Shown piece after piece: positions 6,033-12,970 of a DNA stretch of 21,032 nucleotides. Origin of the DNA: a virus. How positions within the stretch are numbered: position 1 is the stretch's first letter; every line of letters begins with the position of its first letter. The stretch covers positions 1 to 21,032 of the IMG/VR virus record IMGVR_UViG_3300003690_000120. The stretch is one strand, 5' to 3'. The notes under the pieces are model-generated. The model was not told where the DNA came from. It saw only the letters and a list, made by a program, of their open reading frames with translations, and searched no databases. The position numbers and the translations under genes were made by a program.

Positions 6033-9029
6033 TTAGTCGTCAAATGATGCGCCAGTGCGAGCAACCACGAAGTCAATTGCAATAAATTCAATCGCTCTGG
6101 CCGGCTTAATCATAATTTTAGCATACAAAATGTTCTGATCAATCAAGTCTGGGGTGGTCGTAGTCTCGTCAAGAATTAGTCGATAGTCAGTAATACCATA
6201 CTTCACCATGACGTTCGCCAAGAACGGCTCAACCAGAGACTTAAATCGATCCCAAGTTGCTTGAACGTTCTGCTCAAATAGAATCTGAGAGGCGATAATG
6301 GAGATTTGCTTCTTGAGGAAAACTACCAATCTTCTCACATTAATTCTATCGAGCGCAGAAGCTCTTTCTTGAAGCGTCTTCTGACCGAATACCACAATCC
6401 CGGTGGAGGGGAAGGAGGCAATTGGGTTAATGCGTGCTTCATACAGTAAATCTCTTTCTTTAGAGGTTAATCTTTCAGTTACGTTCGTAATCGGAATACC
6501 TGCCGCACCATTGGTTAGGCCACCGCGGTTAAATCCGGCGGGAGCAAACCACAGAGCGGTCTTCGCCTCTGAACTTGCAAGAACGCCCATCATTGCTACG
6601 CTTGGGGGAATCCACAGCATGCGGCCAGTTCCCTCATCCCGAGTCTGAACCCAGGGATAGAAGGTACAACCATAGCTCGAATCTATTCTACGATTACGTA
6701 AATCGTTTGCCGCTTGAACCGGCGTCGTGCCAATTCTGTCGGCCTTATTAGATTGATATGATTCCTGCACTGGGATGTACACGTTAGGCAAATCAATCAA
6801 GGATAGTGCGTCTGCGCGAGCCTCACACAAGGCGACCATTTGATCAGCCAGAGATGTCTGAGTAATGCCCGGAACTGCCAACAAGTTCATATCTACCACT
6901 TCGGGATCTGCGATTGTATCAAGTGCTCGCTTAATGGTGTGATATGCATAGCTGGTATTTTCTGTTGATCCATCGGGCATGCCCGCGTTATACACAGGAT
7001 CGGGTTTGGTAATGTCCCAGCCGTCGAACGCGCTGTGTAGAGGTAGTGTAAACTGGTTATAATCTGCATCAAGCAAATCCTTCCAAGATGTGCTGCCATA
7101 GCTAGTGCCGGCGAGGCGCGAACCTGAAAGATAGTAGAAGCCCGCGGCCTGGGAAGAGCCTGAAACAACATCGTCCAAAGTGAAGATATATGAATATGCA
7201 TCGACTCCGGTACCGCTTGGCTGATCGCTGGCGATTCCACCATATAGAAGTCGATGGAAATCGGCAATACTGGCATCGGAAATCGTGCTTCCGCTAGCGC
7301 GTGTAGTGGCCATTCCAAAGTAAGCTTCCGTAGGATCGGACGTGCCACCAGCGGATGCAGACCTTCTAAGTCGTACTACTGGGAACTTCATCTTAATGCG
7401 CGCGTACTCGCCGGAACCGGTTAGAAGGGCTACCGCGGCACCCGCCGCAACGGAGCAAGTTAGAATGGTCTGGGGGGTTCCCCACGCTGTATACATGCCG
7501 GTGGTTGGCGAGCCGATGAACAGCGAGGCGGCCTCCGAGGTTAAGTCCATGACCCCGCCGACCTCGGCGACCGAGCGCTCGGTCTGGATTTCGTTTCCAT
7601 CTTTAAACTTCGGAGGACCAAAGTAGCCGAAGGGGAGCAGTTCTGGATCTGCAGCACCAGCATCAACGTCTGCATTTGTTTGCACATATACATATCTCGA
7701 CAGATTGTCGTATTCTCCATAAGTGCGGAGCCTCTTTTGTGTGGTGTCCCATGCTGTATAGCGGTCGCCAATCTTCTTGCCAACGAAATTGGGGGAAGCC
7801 GGATCAAGAGTGCAATTATCAAACCTTTCTAGTACTTGGATAGCATTGTCTGTGTCGTGTAGGCTGCGTATAACTACTGAAAACGTGCCATAAGATGTGA
7901 TAGAGCTATTAGACTGTCTAATCTTCTCGATTGAAACCTTTGCGTTCCTTTGCAGCCACTCTCCGTGGCCGCGGCCAACAAGACGGAAAAGCTTTTGCAT
8001 GTTCTCCGCCGTGAAACTTGTATAAACCCCTGTGTCCTGTCCGATAATCCATCCGGAGTTGGCCTCAACAGAAGGCTGAGACGCCATGTTCTGTGGACCT
8101 GTGCCAACCGTGCCGCTGAGGGATAGTGGCCACACCCAAGCTACAGTATTAACGGTGCTTCCAATAAGCCCATCGTCTCGTAATTGCTGCTCGTAGCTCT
8201 CGCCTAGCCAATAATCTTTTTCTACTGCGTCGGGATAGAAGCTTCCTGAACTGATTAGCTGCGGGTTAGTGTTGATCTTTCTGCGAATAAAGTGCTCCGA
8301 CGAATCGTCGAAGTTAAACTTAACAGTGTCATCATTGGTATTGGTTAGGATTCTCATTGTGTATAGACCACCACTCTTGTTAAGGAGCGCGCCGATACTG
8401 GCGGTCGTGGCGATGGAATCATCGATGTGGCCGCCGTCCAAACGGGTGCCACCAAAAATGCTTCCCGAAAGAAGGGGGGCACCAGATTCCGTGTAAATGA
8501 CTGCCGCAAGGCTCGCAGTAAGGGAGGTGACGTTGGTCGAGGATGGCGTGCCGGCTTGGCTGGCAGATGCTGCCACCCAAATGCCCCAAGCGCCGCCGGT
8601 CCGGGCTGGGAATGTCGTACCTATGCGCGAGGCTGGCTGCGTTCCACAGTTAAGCTCGGTCTTCCAGCCTGCCGCGGCGCCGCCGCCCTTGGCTGCGCCG
8701 GCGGTGGTGTTTTGGCCGAGAAGGCGTACATAGGTGAGGGGCGCGACGTTTGCTCTTAAGAATGCTCTGGCTGCGTAGAGGCCGTACATGGGTGACTTAA
8801 GGTTACCATCGCGGGATACATCGCTGCCGGCGCCTCCTGGCACCGTTTCGCCAAACATTTCTACAAATTGTGAATATGATTCGACTTTAATGGGATGCAT
8901 AGCAATGCCGCGCGTGGCTCTACCAACCACCACGGGGCCGATATCTTCGGCCTTCTTTGGCATAAAGGAGTTGTCAATTTCATTAATGAAAACTCCAGGA
9001 GATACAAACTTAAAATTCTTTACTGACAT
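6033..9029 (-). CDS. Contractile tail sheath protein (T4 gp18-like)
   Basis: This 998-residue protein should form the outer sheath that contracts to drive the tube through the host envelope. The N-terminus (VSPGVFINEIDNS, then VVVGRATRGIAM and YSQFVEMFGE) and the C-terminal domain (NRGGLTNGAAGI, NPIASFPSTGIVVFGQKTLQ, INVRRLVVFLKKQI, FEQN..TW..F, ending with PARAIEFIAIDFVV) are standard sheath signatures. The conserved penultimate domain (about residues 650-740, with LLAVPGITQ) is also present. T4 gp18 is 659 residues, so the middle region, roughly 110-620, carries large extra surface domains. GGGAG lies about 11 bases before the ATG and an ACTATTTA motif 51 bases before it. Confidence 0.97.
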   Translation of the reverse strand: MSVKNFKFVSPGVFINEIDNSFMPKKAEDIGPVVVGRATRGIAMHPIKVESYSQFVEMFGETVPGGAGSDVSRDGNLKSPMYGLYAARAFLRANVAPLTYVRLLGQNTTAGAAKGGGAAAGWKTELNCGTQPASRIGTTFPARTGGAWGIWVAASASQAGTPSSTNVTSLTASLAAVIYTESGAPLLSGSIFGGTRLDGGHIDDSIATTASIGALLNKSGGLYTMRILTNTNDDTVKFNFDDSSEHFIRRKINTNPQLISSGSFYPDAVEKDYWLGESYEQQLRDDGLIGSTVNTVAWVWPLSLSGTVGTGPQNMASQPSVEANSGWIIGQDTGVYTSFTAENMQKLFRLVGRGHGEWLQRNAKVSIEKIRQSNSSITSYGTFSVVIRSLHDTDNAIQVLERFDNCTLDPASPNFVGKKIGDRYTAWDTTQKRLRTYGEYDNLSRYVYVQTNADVDAGAADPELLPFGYFGPPKFKDGNEIQTERSVAEVGGVMDLTSEAASLFIGSPTTGMYTAWGTPQTILTCSVAAGAAVALLTGSGEYARIKMKFPVVRLRRSASAGGTSDPTEAYFGMATTRASGSTISDASIADFHRLLYGGIASDQPSGTGVDAYSYIFTLDDVVSGSSQAAGFYYLSGSRLAGTSYGSTSWKDLLDADYNQFTLPLHSAFDGWDITKPDPVYNAGMPDGSTENTSYAYHTIKRALDTIADPEVVDMNLLAVPGITQTSLADQMVALCEARADALSLIDLPNVYIPVQESYQSNKADRIGTTPVQAANDLRNRRIDSSYGCTFYPWVQTRDEGTGRMLWIPPSVAMMGVLASSEAKTALWFAPAGFNRGGLTNGAAGIPITNVTERLTSKERDLLYEARINPIASFPSTGIVVFGQKTLQERASALDRINVRRLVVFLKKQISIIASQILFEQNVQATWDRFKSLVEPFLANVMVKYGITDYRLILDETTTTPDLIDQNILYAKIMIKPARAIEFIAIDFVVARTGASFDD

Positions 9030-9080
9030 GCTTTAGGTCACTCCCTCTCTTAGTAATTTAAATTGATGTACAATCATACA

Positions 9081-9088
9081 TAAATAGT
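9081..9088 (-). promoter_or_regulatory. Intergenic motif ACTATTTA, possible late promoter element
   Basis: The coding strand reads ATACTATTTATG in the 115-base gap before the sheath gene, 51 bases before its ATG. The rest of this gap is AT-rich. It contains only a weak hairpin (about 9101-9119) that I do not call a terminator. One of ten ACTAHTTA copies; promoter role inferred. Confidence 0.5.
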
Positions 9089-9144
9089 ATTCGGAACGTC
9101 AAAAGTCTTGAAGAGAAACAAGAAATTGTATTTTAGGTCAGGAA

Positions 9145-10023
9145 CTACTTCATAAAAAAGCCATCGTTCCCAGGAACAGGGCTGAGTTCTCGTGGGAAGG
9201 TCACTTCCACCGTATTTTCTTCAACTCTTACGATGGGTCGATCATCATTTTCGCCTTCACCCATTAAATACCCCAAAACTCTAATGGTAATCTCTGTACT
9301 AAAAAGGCGTGTGTCTTCGGCTAAGTTGTTTATATTATTAGAATGATTAAAGTTTTGATCAATGAAGGCTTCATATAAGTGACCATTTCTCTTCATAACG
9401 AAAGCATCAATTTGACCGGTGCGACCTATAAAGGGCTGTATAAGCTCGTTCATTTGCTGTTGGTATTCGGTTTTAATCACTATTTTATAATCTACATTAA
9501 TATAAATGGGAATAGGTACGGATAAGGACTGGATAACAACTTTACGGTTGATGCGGGGATAATACTTTTGGTAGGTTCCCTCTTTGGGAAGCTGACGCAT
9601 TGATGCCGCCACTGCAAAATTACGTGTCTTGTCTTGCACAATTCTTTTAGCTATAACCCACCGACCGACGCGGCCATTCCTATCGCTCGAATATAGGTTA
9701 GCTTGAAATCCTCCTTTGCGGGCCGGGTCTTTGGTGATACCCGTCCTTTCTATGCTTATAAGAGGAAGTTTGAGAGCGCCGCCGTCATCGCGTAAGTCTT
9801 TCTTGTTTTTAACCTGATAGGAGCGCTCAGGCACTTGCCAGAGAACGGGTACTCGGCGATATCCCTCGTTGGTGAGAGCGCTCAACTCCAAATCTTCTTT
9901 TACCCATGATGTAATAGCATAGTCGATTGTCTCAATAGTAGATGCAAGCATCCCCAAAGATTGAAGAGTGTGTTCTGAACTGCCAGAAGGCAGTAACGCG
10001 AAATTAAAATTATCAGGTAGCAT
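9145..10023 (-). CDS. Tail completion/sheath stabiliser protein (T4 gp15 or gp3-like)
   Basis: The protein is 292 residues from the ATG at 10023. AAAGGGG lies 7 bases upstream, and the gene overlaps the previous one by 11 bases, which suggests translational coupling. A longer form from TTG at 10089 lacks such support. The sequence is mixed alpha/beta without membrane segments. The block VDYKIVIKTEYQQQMNELIQPF (about residues 182-203) resembles the shared core of T4 proximal tail terminator proteins (gp15, gp3), which cap the tail and fix sheath and tube to the neck. Position between the neck gene and the sheath agrees. The alternative is another neck protein. Family assignment is moderate and rests on pattern memory plus gene order. 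Confidence 0.55.
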   Translation of the reverse strand: MLPDNFNFALLPSGSSEHTLQSLGMLASTIETIDYAITSWVKEDLELSALTNEGYRRVPVLWQVPERSYQVKNKKDLRDDGGALKLPLISIERTGITKDPARKGGFQANLYSSDRNGRVGRWVIAKRIVQDKTRNFAVAASMRQLPKEGTYQKYYPRINRKVVIQSLSVPIPIYINVDYKIVIKTEYQQQMNELIQPFIGRTGQIDAFVMKRNGHLYEAFIDQNFNHSNNINNLAEDTRLFSTEITIRVLGYLMGEGENDDRPIVRVEENTVEVTFPRELSPVPGNDGFFMK

Positions 10024-10501
10024 CGAATAACCCCTTTCTTGCTCTTCTGCAGCGTGCAGAAATCTCGAAACTATAGTCAACTTGACCAAAAAGCTTTTTA
10101 GGCTCTGATAGTTTAACTATCTCGTAATAAAATTCTCCGTACAAAACAAAATCGCCTTCACGCACATATAAGTCCTGATCGGCCGTCAGTCGACGCCTAT
10201 GAAAGTGTATATTTATCTCCCAGGTCTTATCAATACCGGCGCCTTCCATATAGTCGGTTGAATATTCCGTAAATTCCACCAATGCATAAACACGGACGGG
10301 GGGCAAGTATGTTTTCTCGATTGCTTCGCCATAAAGACGATGAAAATCGGTTCTTTCGAGATCGATGGGATAATAAAGGATTTGTTGGCCAATAACATTT
10401 TCAATTAATTCATCATTAACCTGTTTAACCAGATTTCGTTCTTTTTCACCGAAAAATAACGGAGGGGGAGGATTTTTGGGACGGCTCCATTCGTTAGACA
10501 T
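10013..10501 (-). CDS. Neck/head-completion protein (T4 gp14-like)
   Basis: This 162-residue soluble protein has the layout of T4 gp14-type neck proteins: ILYYPIDLE, then LYGEAIEKTY and a beta-rich stretch, then REGDFVLYGEFYYEIVKLSEPKKLFGQ near the C-terminus, comparable with KEGDLIYFPM..LFEI..VE in T4 gp14. Such proteins help seal the filled head and join it to the tail. The ATG lies 6 bases after the TGA of the upstream connector gene. The GGGGTG that spans that stop codon probably acts as ribosome binding site, implying coupling. The C-terminus overlaps the next gene by 11 bases. The gp14 link is a remembered pattern and has not been aligned. Confidence 0.55.
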   Translation of the reverse strand: MSNEWSRPKNPPPPLFFGEKERNLVKQVNDELIENVIGQQILYYPIDLERTDFHRLYGEAIEKTYLPPVRVYALVEFTEYSTDYMEGAGIDKTWEINIHFHRRRLTADQDLYVREGDFVLYGEFYYEIVKLSEPKKLFGQVDYSFEISARCRRARKGLFDAT

Positions 10502-10507
10502 CTTTCA

Positions 10508-11779
10508 TCACCCCACAAATATCGGCAGCGGTGAATTTTTAAATGTGGTTGCTGCCGAGTCCGCCTTCTCAGAATCTTGTTTGGCCAACTGAAGGTATTC
10601 TGTCTCCTTCAAGATTTCCATCAATTTATCTTTTAACTGTGTTTGTTCCTCTTTAGCCTGCGACAGCAAATCTGCATGATTCAAAGTTACACTATCGCCG
10701 GGAATCGGGATGGTCTGAAACTTTCCGCGAATTTGGCCCAACATCTCCTTACAGAGAGCTAGCGTATATTTGCGAATCCACTGTTTACCAATAGCGTTGA
10801 TGTTTTTATATGGCACATTGTCGTAAGGCAGCGTATTAAGGTTGTTTACCCCTGAAATACCGTCATCGATGGTAGAGTACTCTTCCCACGCATCCGGTTT
10901 AACATAAAATTTCACCCATATTCGCGTTTGTTCCGAAAATCCCCAATAAGTGGGATTTGGGAAAAGCCGCAGCATGTTATCTATCAATTCATAAGAATAA
11001 TGCGACGTTCGTGTAAAAATAGAGTCTTCATACATGATAGCCTGCATTTTGTTCTGCCATGTGGGAATAATTTCAAAGGTGGAGTCGTCCGCAAATTGAC
11101 CATATGTGCTATAATTGCCTACGACGTTAATACCACCATAATAGCCATAAAACCGCCATGTTGCGCGGGGTGATATATAAAAGACCTTAGTTACATAAAT
11201 GCGCTGGTTGGTCACTTTACCAGCATATCCTACGGGTGTCCCTTTGTCATCAACTCCCGATAGAGAGGAGCTAGAGATGATGGATTGAATGTTATAATCC
11301 TGTTTGTTCTCGACTGCTTTGAAAGACGCCGAATATTGGGGCACACTGCCACCGAAGCCAGCAATGGAAGAAAGTCCATCGCCCACTCTTTTAGCATATG
11401 CCATTTGGAATCTCTGGAACTTCAGATTGCTTCCAGATGGACCTGTTTTGATGTCTCCCTTATGATCAAAGGTGCCGGTGGTGTTGCCCAAAGCGTCGGA
11501 GAGCATGTTTTTGCCTTGGTGCAAGTTGAGGATGTAAGAATACTCTAATACGCCTTCTTCGTAGGCCGCATAGACGTTTTGGGCGGTCAGTTCGATGTCC
11601 ACCACGTCTCCGCCTAGCTTCTTATAGACGTAGGCTACTTGCATGCTGGCGCCGCTTAAAAAGTCGACGGATCCGGTGTATACTCCAAAGGGAACGGCCG
11701 CGGCTACTGAGCTAGCGCTTCCGGTCTTCGGTAGAATAATGGCGCTCGTTTGGGATTTAGGACTTAGGTTGGTTGGCAC
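10508..11779 (-). CDS. Probable head-tail connector/neck virion protein
   Basis: This protein of 423 residues is read from GTG at 11779, which has GGAGG 8 bases upstream. A TTG six bases earlier is too close to that site. Visible features: NVYAAYEEGVLEYSYILNLHQ (about residues 65-85), which looks like the helical start of head-tail connector proteins; a Trp/Tyr-rich centre (ATWRFYGYYGG); and a C-terminal helical part with WIRKYTLALCKEMLGQIRGKF followed by a PIPG turn and a long charged helix. I do not recognise a T4 gene equivalent. Between the capsid genes and the gp14-like gene a neck or connector role (gp13-like place) is the best inference. It is transcribed after an ACTATTTA motif. Confidence 0.5.
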   Translation of the reverse strand: MPTNLSPKSQTSAIILPKTGSASSVAAAVPFGVYTGSVDFLSGASMQVAYVYKKLGGDVVDIELTAQNVYAAYEEGVLEYSYILNLHQGKNMLSDALGNTTGTFDHKGDIKTGPSGSNLKFQRFQMAYAKRVGDGLSSIAGFGGSVPQYSASFKAVENKQDYNIQSIISSSSLSGVDDKGTPVGYAGKVTNQRIYVTKVFYISPRATWRFYGYYGGINVVGNYSTYGQFADDSTFEIIPTWQNKMQAIMYEDSIFTRTSHYSYELIDNMLRLFPNPTYWGFSEQTRIWVKFYVKPDAWEEYSTIDDGISGVNNLNTLPYDNVPYKNINAIGKQWIRKYTLALCKEMLGQIRGKFQTIPIPGDSVTLNHADLLSQAKEEQTQLKDKLMEILKETEYLQLAKQDSEKADSAATTFKNSPLPIFVG

Positions 11780-11799
11780 GCACAATTCCTCCTACTAAG

Positions 11800-11807
11800 T
11801 AAATAGT
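11800..11807 (-). promoter_or_regulatory. Intergenic motif ACTATTTA, possible late promoter element
   Basis: Coding strand AACTATTTACT lies directly upstream of the strong AGGAGG site of the connector gene, 20 bases before its GTG. The gap before it (11808-11863) is AT-rich with no clear terminator. One of ten ACTAHTTA copies. Confidence 0.45.
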
Positions 11808-11863
11808 TAATTAAACCCAAAGCTCGGGCATATGTAAAGCTTCACTTTAATTAATAAAGAAAT

Positions 11864-12094
11864 TTACCATTTTTTCTTAGTAGTGGCAGTTTTTCGAGTG
11901 TTTCTTCCCTTCTTGACTTTTCTGGGGGGAGCCACCGCTTCGGTCGCTATCTCTTCCTTAACCTTTGTTACCACCTCTTCAATGGTGGGTTCAGAAACGG
12001 TGCTCGGGGTTACACTGGCAACCACGACATCGGGTGTGCTTTTCTTGGCGGCACGTGCCTTCGTTTTCCACATTAATCTTCTACGAGGATTCAT
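11864..12094 (-). CDS. Small charged hypothetical protein
   Basis: The ATG at 12094 has AAAGGAG 7 bases upstream and gives 76 residues; an in-frame TTG at 12112 would put the ribosome binding site inside the gene and is rejected. The chain has a basic start (MNPRRRLMWKTKARAAKK), an acidic centre (EPTIEEVVTKVKEE) and a very basic C-terminus (KVKKGRNTRKTATTKKKW), with no hydrophobic core. It is probably disordered or a short helix and could bind DNA, RNA or the acidic scaffold inside the head. I do not recognise a family. It sits between capsid and neck genes behind its own terminator and ACTACTTA motif, so it may be a separately transcribed late gene. Confidence 0.7.
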   Translation of the reverse strand: MNPRRRLMWKTKARAAKKSTPDVVVASVTPSTVSEPTIEEVVTKVKEEIATEAVAPPRKVKKGRNTRKTATTKKKW

Positions 12095-12112
12095 GATGTT
12101 TCTCCTTTCCAA

Positions 12113-12120
12113 TAAGTAGT
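12113..12120 (-). promoter_or_regulatory. Intergenic motif ACTACTTA, possible late promoter element
   Basis: Coding strand AAACTACTTATT is 18 bases before the ATG of the 76-residue gene, directly upstream of its ribosome binding site. It follows the terminator at 12201-12236 by about 80 bases. One of ten ACTAHTTA copies. Confidence 0.5.
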
Positions 12121-12129
12121 TTTAAAACA

Positions 12130-12189
12130 CCAAAAACGAAAATCTCAAAAAATTGGAGGCGAAAAAATTTGGCAAATCGGCGTTTTTGG
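12130..12189. repeat. Inverted repeat CCAAAAACG / CGTTTTTGG in AT-rich gap
   Basis: Perfect 9-base arms at 12130-12138 and 12181-12189 flank about 42 bases of A/T-rich sequence. That spacer contains two similar CCAA(A)TTTTTT blocks on the minus strand. It lies between the terminator after the capsid-associated gene and the motif before the 76-residue gene. It could be a protein-binding region or a secondary transcript structure. No function can be assigned. Confidence 0.4.
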
Positions 12190-12200
12190 GGCTTGGTCTC

Positions 12201-12236
12201 CAAAAGAAAAACCCCACCCCGTAAAGGGTGAGGTTT
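12201..12236 (-). terminator. Intrinsic terminator after the 175-residue capsid-associated gene
   Basis: On the minus strand AAACCTCACCC pairs with GGGTGGGGTTT (11 bp with one G-U pair) around a six-base loop, followed by TTCTTTT, which extends the T-run. It starts about 33 bases after the stop codon of the gene ending at 12270. Stem strength and T-rich tail make this a convincing factor-independent terminator. Confidence 0.85.
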
Positions 12237-12269
12237 AAAAGTGAAGATAAAATCTTCAATAAGGATGAC

Positions 12270-12797
12270 TTAACCAACTAATCTATACGTAATCCAGAAT
12301 TTCACTGCACCAGAGGTAAAGCCGGAGCCGCTAGTCGTTAGGGCGCCATATATGGTTCGTGCCGATGTGCTATAAGCGCTGTCAGCTACAAACGCCAATG
12401 CGGTGAGGCCGCCCATCGCGACGGTCTCGTGAGAGTGCGAACTAACGCCTTTCCCTGCGGCAAGTGCTTCCACGGTGCCAACCAGACTGTTGGGATCATC
12501 AGCCACAATCTGCACGCCGGCTGCGGCGGTACCGAATGTAACTCCCATTGTTCCGGACCCGGCAGCGAGCACGGTGCTAACCACAACTCCGGCGCCGGTG
12601 ATGATACTGTTTGCCGGCACAATAAGGCCCGTTTGATCCTCGATGTGGGTGTTGGTGATAGACGTAACGGCATCCGAATAGACACACATCTCCACTCCTT
12701 TTACATTGGTAAAGCGCGTGCCGTTCATAGCCAAATCTCTTTTTAATCCTTGTATTAATGCTTGGGTTCTCGCCAAGCCTACTCTTTTTGTTCCCAT
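12270..12797 (-). CDS. Capsid-associated virion protein (possible decoration protein)
   Basis: This 175-residue protein starts at ATG with GGAGGG 9 bases upstream. The opening GTKRVGLARTQALIQGLKRDL is a basic helix, followed by a Gly/Ala/Thr/Ser-rich beta-type region to the end (SGAVKFWITYRLVG). This design, a short N-terminal helix and a compact beta domain immediately after the major capsid gene, is common for abundant head decoration or vertex-associated proteins of marine T4-related phages. It has its own upstream ACTACTTA motif and strong downstream terminator, consistent with high separate expression. I recall similar proteins in marine phage genomes but cannot name the family. A neck or tail role is possible. 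Confidence 0.65.
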   Translation of the reverse strand: MGTKRVGLARTQALIQGLKRDLAMNGTRFTNVKGVEMCVYSDAVTSITNTHIEDQTGLIVPANSIITGAGVVVSTVLAAGSGTMGVTFGTAAAGVQIVADDPNSLVGTVEALAAGKGVSSHSHETVAMGGLTALAFVADSAYSTSARTIYGALTTSGSGFTSGAVKFWITYRLVG

Positions 12798-12865
12798 AAT
12801 TTAAAACCCTCCATTTATGTGTTTATAATTTAGGTGAGACAAAAGATATACTCCTGCCTCACATA

Positions 12866-12873
12866 TAAGTAGT
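12866..12873 (-). promoter_or_regulatory. Intergenic motif ACTACTTA, possible late promoter element
   Basis: Coding strand AAACTACTTATA lies 68 bases before the ATG of the 175-residue gene, just downstream of the terminator that follows the major capsid gene. One of ten ACTAHTTA copies; the terminator-motif pairing favours a promoter. Confidence 0.5.
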
Positions 12874-12883
12874 TTTTTCCATA

Positions 12884-12913
12884 AAGAAGACCCCCTCCCT
12901 TTTGGGGAGGGGG
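12884..12913 (-). terminator. Intrinsic terminator after the major capsid gene
   Basis: The minus strand has a perfect 9-bp GC-rich stem (CCCCCTCCC with GGGAGGGGG) around a five-base loop rich in A, followed by TCTTCTTT. It starts about 57 bases after the capsid gene stop. The T-rich tail is interrupted by C, so read-through into the next genes is likely. Confidence 0.75.
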
Positions 12914-12970
12914 CTTTCTGTGTCACGTTTAGCCGTGCTTTTTACCTAATATGTAACAATTGTTTATGTA

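Noticed and set aside
6893-7348. Minus-strand frame of about 151 codons within the sheath gene
   Set aside because: It overlaps the sheath gene in another frame, and its Met/Leu/Arg/Pro-rich sequence has no family resemblance.
9101-9119. Hairpin TCTTG...CAAGA upstream of the sheath gene
   Set aside because: Five-bp stem with an eight-base loop and only a short T stretch afterwards; not convincing.
10024-10089. Longer form of the tail-completion protein starting at TTG 10089
   Set aside because: No ribosome binding site before it, and it would overlap the neck gene by 77 bases. ATG 10023 has AAAGGGG at 7 bases.
12095-12112. Longer form of the 76-residue protein starting at TTG 12112
   Set aside because: It would place the clear AAAGGAG ribosome binding site inside the coding region.
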